Origin: Flavobacteriales bacterium
GTDB taxonomy: Bacteria > Bacteroidota > Bacteroidia > Flavobacteriales_D > Parvicellaceae
DNA length: 64,000 nt
Direction of reading: 5' to 3'
Assembly: GCA_020635565.1 (NCBI GenBank)
Contig: JACJZN010000008.1
Coordinates: 248,001-312,000 of the forward strand
Part shown: one piece after another, positions 8,060 through 15,714 of the stretch
How positions within the stretch are numbered: the first letter of the stretch is position 1
Layout: each line of letters starts with the position of its first letter
Program-made: the position numbers and the translations under genes
Notes under the pieces: model-generated
Databases searched by the model: none
Seen by the model: the letters and a program-made list of their open reading frames with translations, nothing else
Told to the model about the DNA's origin: nothing

Positions 8060-10241
8060 AGGTTAATTCAATAATATAAATCCCTTCCATTAATTCATTT
8101 ACAGAAATTGAGCTCGTATTCACGGATTTCAAAATCAACTTTCCATTAATATCATATATGGTAAGTGTGGTGGGAACTTCACCCTTTATAAACAAAGTGT
8201 TTGAAACCGGATTAGGATAGATGCTAGAATGGATGAGGGATTCTGAGATGGAACTTAACGAAATATCATTAGATCCTGAAAAGTAACTTAGTCCACCACG
8301 CTCATTACCTACTATCAAGTCAAGTAAGGTGTCGTTATTTAAGTAACCTACTGCAACTGCTGTATTTGTGGCAATTCTCAAATAATTTAGGTTCGTATCC
8401 ATCTCGACATATGTTCCCAGGATGTTACCGTCAATATCATTATAATGATGAGTTTGTCCATTGGCGCTACCTACAAAAAGTTGAGTGTTGCCAGAAGCAT
8501 CCTTGAAGAAAGTGGGAGCACTATTCCCGATCGTTGTCCACCATTCGCTCACATCAATTCCTCCAAGATTTTCTGTTTGGAGTCTAAATGAATAGGAATT
8601 CGTGGTTCCCATATTCTCATAATAATTGATGTTGCCATTTTCTTCTCCAATTATTAAATCTAGGTCATCATCACCATCAAGATCAAATAACTGTGGTTTC
8701 GCCCCGTACCCAATGTCTATTACAGTGTTGTTGTCGTCTTCTATTTGAGCATTTGCTAGCGTGAGAGACATGCTGTTTAAGTTTCCAGAGGAATTAATGA
8801 ATAAGTGCACTTTTCCATCATGATCTCCAATGATCATGTCTACATCGTTGTCATTGTCAATGTCTCCAAAAGCGGGGTAAATTCCGCTTGAAAATCCAAG
8901 TGTGCTTATAGATGCAAAATCATCAGTAACCCATTGAAACGTTGGTTTAGTACTAGTGCCTATGTTTTCGAATAGCGCAATTTTACCTTTGTAGACATGA
9001 GTCGTTTTGTTGAAATAACCAAAGTTTCCTACAAAAAGATCAAGTAGCCCGTCATTGTTGTAATCCATCAATACTGGATAGGCATTGGTGCCTAGTTCTA
9101 TGGACTCATTTTGAAGAAAATCATTCTCTATATGAGAAAATAGTGGAGCAGTGTTGGTACCATAGTTTTTGTAATACCAAATCGAATTGTAATTTTCAGT
9201 TCCATTATCTGTATTAGGGGAGGCAATAAAGTCTCTGACACCATCCATGTCAACATCTTCATAAAATGTGCCCGGAAATACATATAAGTCAACAGGAATA
9301 GTGTTATTGGGGAATGTTGTGTCTTGAGATACCATTGACGTGTTCATGTTCACTCCTTTATCGTCATTGTAAAGAGCAACAACATTATTGAAGCTGACAT
9401 CTCCAAGCAGAATGTCTTTTATTCCATCGTCATTTAGATCTAATGAAAGAACTGTGGATCCACTGTGTTTTGCCTGCCCTTTTGGATTAGATACGTTTGA
9501 GCTAGTCGAACAGGTGTCCTTTAATGTACACGCATTGGTGTTGGTTCCATCTTCCAGAAAATGTCCCCAACAAGTGTTTGCGATTACATATTCAAGCGAG
9601 TCACATCCATAACCCAATTCCTGCGATTGATTCTGATAGTATTCTAAACGATTTCCAATTATCCCGAAGGTCAGGATGTCAAGATCTCCATCGCCATCAA
9701 TATCATTAATGTCAGGGATATCTACTTTGCTGACGTAGAGATTAGCTACTGTTCCTCCCAATAATGTTGCTCGAACGTAGGGGTGAGAGGCATATTCAAA
9801 ACTAATTTGACCATTTGTAGAAGTGTTTTTCCAAACACCAACTCCACCTGAAACGTAACTAAAAATATCCTTTTTACCATCACAGTTGTAATCTCTTAGT
9901 ATAGCCCAATAGGAAAGTTGAGGAAATAACTCAATGTATTCTGGAGCATATTTCCATCTGTTGTTATCGGTGTCCCAAATGAAAGTGATGATTGTATTAC
10001 CTGTTCTATCGAAAACGAAAAGATCCTCGAACGCGTCTCCATTGAGGTCGATTCTGGAAAATTGACTAGAGTTGAATCCTCCTGTCCACGGGTGGTTCAG
10101 TGTGTCGTTTGTTTTGATTACAACTGTAGAGTCATCCTCCACAAAATAATAATGTCCATTAACCTGGCTCATCACACATTGTAATGAAGAAATAAGGAGT
10201 AAGGCGCCAAATAAGATAAATTGGTTCAGGACTTTTGTCAT
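8019..10241 (-). CDS. Secreted FG-GAP/VCBS-repeat protein with T9SS sorting tail
   Basis: A 740-residue exported protein with a signal peptide (about 1-25, ending near CVMSQ). The body is a series of FG-GAP/VCBS repeats with calcium-loop signatures such as DLNGDAFEDLFVF, DINDIDGDGDLDIL, DYNNDGLLDLFVG, DIDNDNDVDMIIG and DLDGDDDLDLIIG, spaced about 50-80 residues apart. These are expected to build a beta-propeller. The last about 75 residues are a T9SS type A tail (IYPNPVSNTLFIKG ... GIYIIELTY). It is probably surface-exposed and may act in adhesion, though that role is inferred from the fold only. Codon use looks like its neighbours. Confidence 0.9.
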   Translation of the reverse strand: MTKVLNQFILFGALLLISSLQCVMSQVNGHYYFVEDDSTVVIKTNDTLNHPWTGGFNSSQFSRIDLNGDAFEDLFVFDRTGNTIITFIWDTDNNRWKYAPEYIELFPQLSYWAILRDYNCDGKKDIFSYVSGGVGVWKNTSTNGQISFEYASHPYVRATLLGGTVANLYVSKVDIPDINDIDGDGDLDILTFGIIGNRLEYYQNQSQELGYGCDSLEYVIANTCWGHFLEDGTNTNACTLKDTCSTSSNVSNPKGQAKHSGSTVLSLDLNDDGIKDILLGDVSFNNVVALYNDDKGVNMNTSMVSQDTTFPNNTIPVDLYVFPGTFYEDVDMDGVRDFIASPNTDNGTENYNSIWYYKNYGTNTAPLFSHIENDFLQNESIELGTNAYPVLMDYNNDGLLDLFVGNFGYFNKTTHVYKGKIALFENIGTSTKPTFQWVTDDFASISTLGFSSGIYPAFGDIDNDNDVDMIIGDHDGKVHLFINSSGNLNSMSLTLANAQIEDDNNTVIDIGYGAKPQLFDLDGDDDLDLIIGEENGNINYYENMGTTNSYSFRLQTENLGGIDVSEWWTTIGNSAPTFFKDASGNTQLFVGSANGQTHHYNDIDGNILGTYVEMDTNLNYLRIATNTAVAVGYLNNDTLLDLIVGNERGGLSYFSGSNDISLSSISESLIHSSIYPNPVSNTLFIKGEVPTTLTIYDINGKLILKSVNTSSISVNELMEGIYIIELTYERRVVRHKFIRR

Positions 10242-10266
10242 GAGTTGTTTTAATAGGTTCTGCTAA

Positions 10267-10274
10267 CAAATATA
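10267..10274 (-). promoter_or_regulatory. Possible -7 box for the FG-GAP protein gene
   Basis: Minus-strand TATATTTG fits TAnnTTTG, 25 bases before the ATG at 10241. No -33 box is obvious. Confidence 0.38.
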
Positions 10275-10325
10275 CGTATAGAATGATGGTTATGTTATGT
10301 TTCTTTTTATAAAAATGAATTTATG

Positions 10326-10356
10326 TTGGTTAATCGAATTTGAAATTCTATATTTG
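10326..10356 (+). promoter_or_regulatory. Promoter of secDF
   Basis: TATATTTG at 10349-10356 matches the Bacteroidota -7 box, and TTG at 10326-10328 can serve as the -33 box (20-base spacer). It continues as GCAGCCC, the same extension seen at the rpsU promoter and, with small changes, at two other promoters here. The predicted leader is about 35 bases. Confidence 0.55.
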
Positions 10357-10397
10357 CAGCCCTAAAATTTTTTGGAAATTATATAAATACTGTATAA

Positions 10398-13300
10398 ATG
10401 CGTAATAGAAGTGCAATTTGGGTCTTTACAATTCTTTTGACATTGGCATGTCTTTATCAATTGTCATTGTCTTGGTTTACAGGAGGATTAGAAGACAAAG
10501 CGAAGGTAGAGGCATCAACTGCGTTGGAGAAAATTAAAACAGACGTTACTCAAGGAGGAGCGGAGATCGTAACATTAGGATCGGACACGCTTTGGATTGA
10601 GAATGGTCAACTTTCTCCAAAGCAAGAATCGGACATCGTTTCTTACTATGAGTCTAGTTATATCGCTCAACACGCTGATGATCCGGTTTATCCTGTTCTA
10701 GGGTTGTCTTACAGAAAATGTAAGAGTCAGCAGCTTACTAAAGGACTAGACCTTCAAGGAGGGATGAGTTTTACTTTAGAAATATCTATTCCTGAATTGG
10801 TAAAGACCAAAGCTGGTTTTAAGGCTGATAAACCTGAATTCAAGATGACTTATGAAGCAGCAATGAAGACATTCGTGTCTGGGGCTGGAGGAGATGATTT
10901 TATCGAAATTTTCTTTGCTGAATATGAGAATGGACCTTTCAAGGATAAGAAGATGGATTTCTTCTACTTAGGTTCTAGTGAAGAATTTAATAAAGATATG
11001 ACCCATGAGGAAATGAAAGAGAAGCTTCAGATGATGGCTGAAGAGTCTATTGCTGCTACTCAAACGGTTATTGAAGAACGTGTAAACAGATATGGATTAG
11101 GTCAAATCGTTATACAGTCAGAGCCTCTTTCTGGTAGATTACACATTGAAGTTCCAGGAGCAAAAGATAAGCAAGGATTGAGAAACATGCTTCAGTCTAG
11201 AGCAATTCTTCAGTTCTGGAATGGATACGACAAAGATCTTTCGATTTCTTTCCAATCGGTCTCTCAAAAGTTTCAAGGAGTTGAATCTGTTACGAACTTG
11301 ACATCTTCAACTGAAGGAACTGAATTATCAGAGCCAGCTCAAACAGCTATGGATTTATTGGCCGATTCTTTGAAGGCTTATTTAGCGGTTGATTATTCTC
11401 CGGTAACATCGGATGATTCAGCTATGGTTTCATTGGCAACTGCTGAACTTGTTAAAAATGATTCAATTTTAGCTGCTGGTGATAAGTTGAATTTGACAAA
11501 TGAAGTTGAGCCTACTAACACTGACGCAGTAAATCTTGATAATGGGGGAGGGAATATGTTTGATGGTAGATTTACTTTTACTCAGCAAACGTTCCAAAAT
11601 GAGTTAGGAGCTGTAGTGGCAACTCCATCTGTTGGGTATGTTACAAAAGCTTCTGATACTGTCTATGTAGGAACAGTGTTGAGAAGTGCTGATGCGCAAT
11701 CTTACATGCCAGAAGACGATAGAGTTGTTTTCATGTGGAGTAATAAAGCAGAGAAAATTGATGAGAATACAGATCAGAAAGTTTTCAAATTGTATGCTGC
11801 ATACGCTCAGGACGATAGATACAATATCACTGGATCTAACGTTACCAGTGCTGGGGCTTCAACTAATCCAGAAGGACAAGGTATGGTTGTTAATATGACC
11901 TTTGATACTAAAGGAACTGAGGTTTGGGAAAATTGGACATCTGCTAAAGTTGGGTACTACGTAGGTATCTCTTTAGATAACGTGATCTATTCATTTCCAG
12001 TTATCAACGGTCCTATTTCTGGAGGTAGCACTCAAATCAGCGGAAACTTCTCTTTGGAAGAAGCTGAAGAGTTGGCTGCGGTATTAGAAGCAGGTTCGTT
12101 ACCGACTTCCCCTGTAATTGTCGATGAAGCATTGATCGGACCAACCTTGGGAGAAGCAAATATTCAGAAAGGTATTTGGTCTTTCGTGATTGCTCTAATG
12201 GTAGTGTTGATCTACATGGTGTTCTATTACTCCAAAGGAGGTATCGTTGCGGATATCGCGTTAGTTGCTAACTTGTTCTTTATCTTCGGAACCTTAGCAA
12301 GTTTAGGTGCGGCACTTACGTTACCTGGTATAGCTGGTCTTGTACTGACTATTGGTATGTCTGTAGATGCTAACGTACTGATCTTTGAAAGAATTAGAGA
12401 GGAATTGAGAAATGGAAAAGTGTTAAAGCAAGCTATTGCTGATGGATACAAAGCTGCTTATTCAGCGATCTTGGATTCTAACATTACTTCGTTGTTGACA
12501 GCGATCATTCTTGCTTACTTCGGAACAGGACCGATTCAAGGATTCGCTACAACGTTAATCATTGGTATTTTCTCTTCATTATTCTGTTCGATTTTCGTGA
12601 CGAGATTGTTGTTCTCACATATGTTGGACAGAAAGATGGATATTACATTCTCGAACTCGTTCTCAAACTGGTTTAGTAATGCTAATTTCTCTTTCATGGA
12701 AGGAAGAAGAAAGTACTATTATTTCTCTGCTGCTATCGTTACAGCTGGTGTGATCTCATTATTTACTATCGGTTTGGATAGAAGTGTTGAGTTTACAGGA
12801 GGTCGAGTATATACATTCGCGTTCTCTGAAGATGTTGATCAAGATGAGGCGAGTAAACTAATTGAGAAGTACTCTATCGAAGAGGAAGGGAAGAATGGTG
12901 TAAAACCTATCGTTAAAACTGTGGACGGAAATAGACAGTTGAGTATTTCAACTAACTACTTAATCGAAAGTAAATTGGATGACAAGAATGCTACTGCAAA
13001 AGTGGATAGTGTTATGAATTTGGCTTTCGTAGAAATGGGATTCCATCACAAGGATAGTGAAGAGGCAATGAACGATATTTCTCTTCCTTATTATACCATT
13101 GAAAGTCAAAGAACAGTATCTCCTATCATTTCTAATAACATGATGTGGAGTTCATTAGTAGCGGTTGCGTTATCATTGTTAGTGGTATTTATCTACATCG
13201 GATTCAGATTTAGTAGATGGCAGTTTGGATTAGGTGCGTTGATCGCAATGTTCCACGATGTGATGGTTGTGTTAGGTATCTTTTCAATTCTATATGCTTT

Positions 13301-13679
13301 AAATGTTCCGATCAATGTTGAATTGGATCAGGCAATTATTGCCGCATTGTTAACGGTGATTGGTTATTCGATCAACGATACGGTGGTAATCTATGATAGA
13401 ATCAGAGAGTATGTAGGTCTTCATAAAAGAGAAGATCAAAACAAAGTGATTAATAACGCATTGAACACTACACTTTCAAGAACGATCAATACATCGTTAA
13501 CGACATTTATTGTATTGTTAATTATCTTCTTCTTCGGAGGTGATAGCATCTCTGGATTCTCGTTGGCATTATTGATTGGTGTGGCAGTTGGAACATATTC
13601 ATCACTGTTTATTGCTGCTCCTTCTGTTGTTGAGTTCACAAAGAGCTTAATGCCAGTAAGTCAAGAGAATAAAGACTAA
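10398..13679 (+). CDS. secDF: Protein translocase subunit SecDF (fused)
   Basis: Inner-membrane accessory of the Sec translocon that uses the proton-motive force to pull preproteins into the periplasm. At 1093 residues it is the SecD-SecF fusion usual in Bacteroidota. The SecD half has an N-terminal membrane helix, a large periplasmic P1 region (with the LTKGLDLQGGMSF motif near residue 115) and a six-helix membrane block with LTIGMSVDANVLIFERIREE. The SecF half starts near residue 770 and contains TVIGYSINDTVVIYDRIRE. An insertion of about 150 Asp/Ser-rich residues (roughly 300-450) inside the SecD periplasmic domain is typical of this phylum. It stands alone between its own promoter and terminator. 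Confidence 0.97.
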   Translation: MRNRSAIWVFTILLTLACLYQLSLSWFTGGLEDKAKVEASTALEKIKTDVTQGGAEIVTLGSDTLWIENGQLSPKQESDIVSYYESSYIAQHADDPVYPVLGLSYRKCKSQQLTKGLDLQGGMSFTLEISIPELVKTKAGFKADKPEFKMTYEAAMKTFVSGAGGDDFIEIFFAEYENGPFKDKKMDFFYLGSSEEFNKDMTHEEMKEKLQMMAEESIAATQTVIEERVNRYGLGQIVIQSEPLSGRLHIEVPGAKDKQGLRNMLQSRAILQFWNGYDKDLSISFQSVSQKFQGVESVTNLTSSTEGTELSEPAQTAMDLLADSLKAYLAVDYSPVTSDDSAMVSLATAELVKNDSILAAGDKLNLTNEVEPTNTDAVNLDNGGGNMFDGRFTFTQQTFQNELGAVVATPSVGYVTKASDTVYVGTVLRSADAQSYMPEDDRVVFMWSNKAEKIDENTDQKVFKLYAAYAQDDRYNITGSNVTSAGASTNPEGQGMVVNMTFDTKGTEVWENWTSAKVGYYVGISLDNVIYSFPVINGPISGGSTQISGNFSLEEAEELAAVLEAGSLPTSPVIVDEALIGPTLGEANIQKGIWSFVIALMVVLIYMVFYYSKGGIVADIALVANLFFIFGTLASLGAALTLPGIAGLVLTIGMSVDANVLIFERIREELRNGKVLKQAIADGYKAAYSAILDSNITSLLTAIILAYFGTGPIQGFATTLIIGIFSSLFCSIFVTRLLFSHMLDRKMDITFSNSFSNWFSNANFSFMEGRRKYYYFSAAIVTAGVISLFTIGLDRSVEFTGGRVYTFAFSEDVDQDEASKLIEKYSIEEEGKNGVKPIVKTVDGNRQLSISTNYLIESKLDDKNATAKVDSVMNLAFVEMGFHHKDSEEAMNDISLPYYTIESQRTVSPIISNNMMWSSLVAVALSLLVVFIYIGFRFSRWQFGLGALIAMFHDVMVVLGIFSILYALNVPINVELDQAIIAALLTVIGYSINDTVVIYDRIREYVGLHKREDQNKVINNALNTTLSRTINTSLTTFIVLLIIFFFGGDSISGFSLALLIGVAVGTYSSLFIAAPSVVEFTKSLMPVSQENKD

Positions 13680-13700
13680 TGTTTTTTAGATATATGAATT

Positions 13701-13733
13701 GCCCTGTTAGTGAAAGCTGACAGGGCTTTTTTA
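13701..13733 (+). terminator. Intrinsic terminator of secDF
   Basis: Arms 13701-13707 (GCCCTGT) and 13720-13726 (ACAGGGC) are followed by a T run. The tail runs straight into a TATATTTG box for the next gene. Confidence 0.82.
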
Positions 13734-13734
13734 T

Positions 13735-13742
13735 TATATTTG
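13735..13742 (+). promoter_or_regulatory. -7 box four bases upstream of the ion channel ATG
   Basis: TATATTTG matches TAnnTTTG perfectly and ends only four bases before the start codon at 13747. If it is used, the transcript would begin at or next to the ATG (leaderless). The -33 position falls in the secDF terminator loop and does not match. Confidence 0.4.
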
Positions 13743-13746
13743 ATCA

Positions 13747-14583
13747 ATGAGTAACAGTAAACAGCATAATGGTCTTAAACCATGGCAGAATAAGATGCAT
13801 GAGATCATCTTTGAAGCTGAAACTGTAGCAGGCAAAACATTTGATATTGTTTTGCTGATTTTAATCGTAGCGTCCATTGTCGTTGTGATGTTGGAGAGTG
13901 TTCCATCAATCAATAGATCTTATGGATTTGAATTGCTTACTATTGAATGGGCAATTACGATTTTATTTTCAATAGAATACATAGCTAGAATTTTGTGTGT
14001 AGGGGACCCAAAGAAGTACATCTTTAGTTTTTATGGAGTAGTAGATTTGTTGTCTATAATCCCAACATTTATAGGGGTGTTTATTACTGGTACACATTCG
14101 TTGTCAGTTGTAAGATCACTTCGATTACTTAGAATTTTTAGAGTACTCAAAATGGGACAGTTCCTCGGAGAGGCGAACTTGCTCATGAGAAGTCTTAAAG
14201 CGAGTAAGGCTAAGATCATTGTCTTTCTCGTTTTTGTACTCAGTCTTACTTTTATTCTGGGATCTTTAATGTATGTGATCGAATCGAATGTGACCAATTC
14301 TGGTTTTACTAGTATTCCTAGAAGCATCTACTGGGCCATTGTTACGCTAACAACCGTAGGGTATGGAGATATTGCACCCCAAACGGATCTTGGGCAATTT
14401 ATTGCTTCTATCGTTATGCTTACAGGGTATGCAATAATTGCTGTACCTACAGGGATCATTTCTGCGGAAATAGCTAGACAAGACAAAAAACATATGCCCT
14501 CAACTCAGGTTTGTCCAAATTGCTCTAAAGAAGGGCATGAGGAAGATGCAGAGTATTGTAAATATTGCGGTAGTAAACTTTAG
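13747..14583 (+). CDS. Voltage-gated-type potassium channel with C-terminal zinc ribbon
   Basis: Inner-membrane six-helix cation channel of 278 residues. Helices S1-S3 lie at about 32-112, and an S4-like helix at 118-135 carries regularly spaced arginines (VVRSLRLLRIFRVLK), suggesting voltage sensing. The pore loop has the K+ selectivity filter TTVGYGD at 202-208, and S6 follows. After S6 the protein ends in a short cytoplasmic tail with two Cys pairs, C256-x2-C259 and C271-x2-C274, a zinc-ribbon pattern. Bacterial Kv-like channels are normally 230-290 residues; the ribbon is an addition to the standard fold. It stands alone, between secDF and rpmH. Confidence 0.93.
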   Translation: MSNSKQHNGLKPWQNKMHEIIFEAETVAGKTFDIVLLILIVASIVVVMLESVPSINRSYGFELLTIEWAITILFSIEYIARILCVGDPKKYIFSFYGVVDLLSIIPTFIGVFITGTHSLSVVRSLRLLRIFRVLKMGQFLGEANLLMRSLKASKAKIIVFLVFVLSLTFILGSLMYVIESNVTNSGFTSIPRSIYWAIVTLTTVGYGDIAPQTDLGQFIASIVMLTGYAIIAVPTGIISAEIARQDKKHMPSTQVCPNCSKEGHEEDAEYCKYCGSKL

Positions 14584-14603
14584 AAAAAAAATATAGTTAC
14601 TTC

Positions 14604-14633
14604 TTTGTAGTTTAGAAAAAAGAAGTATTTTTG
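14604..14633 (+). promoter_or_regulatory. Promoter of rpmH
   Basis: TTTG at 14604-14607 and TATTTTTG at 14626-14633 with an 18-base spacer match the Bacteroidota -33/-7 pair. It continues as GCAATCC, resembling the secDF, rpsU and tRNA promoters. Predicted leader is about 45 bases. Confidence 0.68.
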
Positions 14634-14685
14634 CAATCCGTTATTGAAAAGACATCCCGCCTAGCGAGATAAAAAATACTGAAAA

Positions 14686-14847
14686 ATGAGCAAAAGAACA
14701 TTTCAACCATCGAACAGAAGGAGAAGAAACAAACACGGTTTCAGATCTAGAATGGCTACCAAAAACGGTAGAAAAGTAATTAACGCAAGAAGAAGAAAAG
14801 GAAGAAAAAGACTTTCTGTTTCTCATTCTCCTATTAAGAGAAAATAA
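14686..14847 (+). CDS. rpmH: 50S ribosomal protein L34
   Basis: A 53-residue, very basic ribosomal protein of the large subunit. It starts MSKRTFQPSNRRRRNKHGFR and continues with the family's RMATKNGRKVINARRRKGRK core, ending SPIKRK. Length and sequence are typical of Bacteroidota L34. The ATG is fixed by homology and lies about 50 bases behind a well-formed promoter; an intrinsic terminator follows 23 bases after the stop. In many bacteria rpmH sits beside dnaA and rnpA; here it is alone, as usual in this phylum. Confidence 0.96.
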   Translation: MSKRTFQPSNRRRRNKHGFRSRMATKNGRKVINARRRKGRKRLSVSHSPIKRK

Positions 14848-14867
14848 TCTCATTTTTGAAAATATTG

Positions 14868-15116
14868 TCAAGCTCTTCCCGAAAGGAAGAGCTTTTTTGT
14901 TTGTTCATATTCCTCTTCACTAAGTTCGATCCAAATTTTTTCTCTACAATCTATCATATCCTTTATGCGTAGTTTCTCTGGAAATTGAATTGCTTCAATA
15001 TGATAGATCAGAACTTTATCCCCAACTTTCTGGATCTCCTCGAACTCATTTTCCGAAAGTATCTTAAAATAGGTTTCGTTGTTTGTATATTTGCGGTAGA
15101 GTGGGAATTCGTTCAT
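14868..15116 (-). CDS. Small hypothetical protein (82 aa)
   Basis: I do not recognise this protein. The start is placed at the ATG at 15116 (MNEFPLYRKY), which leaves 12 bases to the divergent TPR gene; a longer frame to 15161 would overlap that gene's start. The protein is short, acidic and soluble, with mixed alpha/beta character (YFKILSENEFEEIQKVG ... IYHIEAIQFPEKLRI) and no signal peptide or Cys motifs. Small proteins of this appearance are seen as conserved hypotheticals in Flavobacteriales. Its last codons form the stem of the rpmH terminator, so the 3' end is under double constraint. Confidence 0.65.
   Translation of the reverse strand: MNEFPLYRKYTNNETYFKILSENEFEEIQKVGDKVLIYHIEAIQFPEKLRIKDMIDCREKIWIELSEEEYEQTKKLFLSGRA
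14870..14898 (+). terminator. Intrinsic terminator of rpmH, inside the 3' end of the convergent gene
   Basis: Ten-base-pair stem (14870-14879 with 14885-14894), loop CGAAA, then a T run on the plus strand. It overlaps the last codons and stop of the minus-strand hypothetical gene at 14868. Confidence 0.85.
15086..15093 (+). promoter_or_regulatory. Possible -7 box for the TPR/AddB-like operon
   Basis: TATATTTG followed by CGG lies 35 bases before the TPR gene ATG, inside the divergent small gene. It matches TAnnTTTG; no TTTG was seen at the expected -33 distance. Confidence 0.3.
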
Positions 15117-15128
15117 AAATAATAGATC

Positions 15129-15713
15129 ATGGATATTGCTAAAACCTGGGAAGAAGCTCAAAATTACATAAAAGAATCTAAGTTTGAAAAGGCGAAAGTA
15201 TTGCTGGACGGGGCGCTGGAAATAGAGCCAAAAAACGCCAATTTAATATCCGAGAGAGCAGTAGTTTATTTTCACCTTGGAGAAAAGGAAAAAGCATTGA
15301 AAGAATTGGATTATTGTGTGTTATTGGAACCTCAAAATCCTTATCGTTATTCGAGCAGAGCATATGTAAAAGCAGCTTTGAAAGATATCGATGGAGCTAT
15401 TGTTGATTATGAGAAGTGTATCCAAATCGATCCCCTCGATGCTATCGCGTATAATAATTTGGGATTATTATTGGAAAGTCAGGGGAGAATGAAGATGGCC
15501 AAAAAGAATTTTGATAGGGCAGATGAGTTGGAGGGTGTTTTAAAAGAAAGAGGGATTGATCTTCCGATGGAAGAAGAGAATAATAAAGAAGTCTTGAATG
15601 AAGAGTCATCCAAAGGAAATACTTGGTCAATCATACGAGGGACGTTTACTGATAAGAATATGTTCAAAGAGTATATTCAATTCTTAAAGAACGGATTTCG
15701 AATTAAGAAGTAG
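15129..15713 (+). CDS. Tetratricopeptide repeat protein
   Basis: A 194-residue soluble protein with about three to four TPR units between residues 5 and 140, shown by W4-type and A8-G-x2-Y-type positions such as NLISERAVVYFHLGEKEKALKEL and AIAYNNLGLLLESQGRMKMA (cited in parts). No signal peptide, so probably cytoplasmic. TPR domains bind partner proteins; the partner is not evident. The stop codon is one base before the ATG of the AddB-like nuclease gene, so the two are almost certainly cotranscribed and may be functionally linked, though the link is inference. Confidence 0.85.
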   Translation: MDIAKTWEEAQNYIKESKFEKAKVLLDGALEIEPKNANLISERAVVYFHLGEKEKALKELDYCVLLEPQNPYRYSSRAYVKAALKDIDGAIVDYEKCIQIDPLDAIAYNNLGLLLESQGRMKMAKKNFDRADELEGVLKERGIDLPMEEENNKEVLNEESSKGNTWSIIRGTFTDKNMFKEYIQFLKNGFRIKK

Positions 15714-15714
15714 A

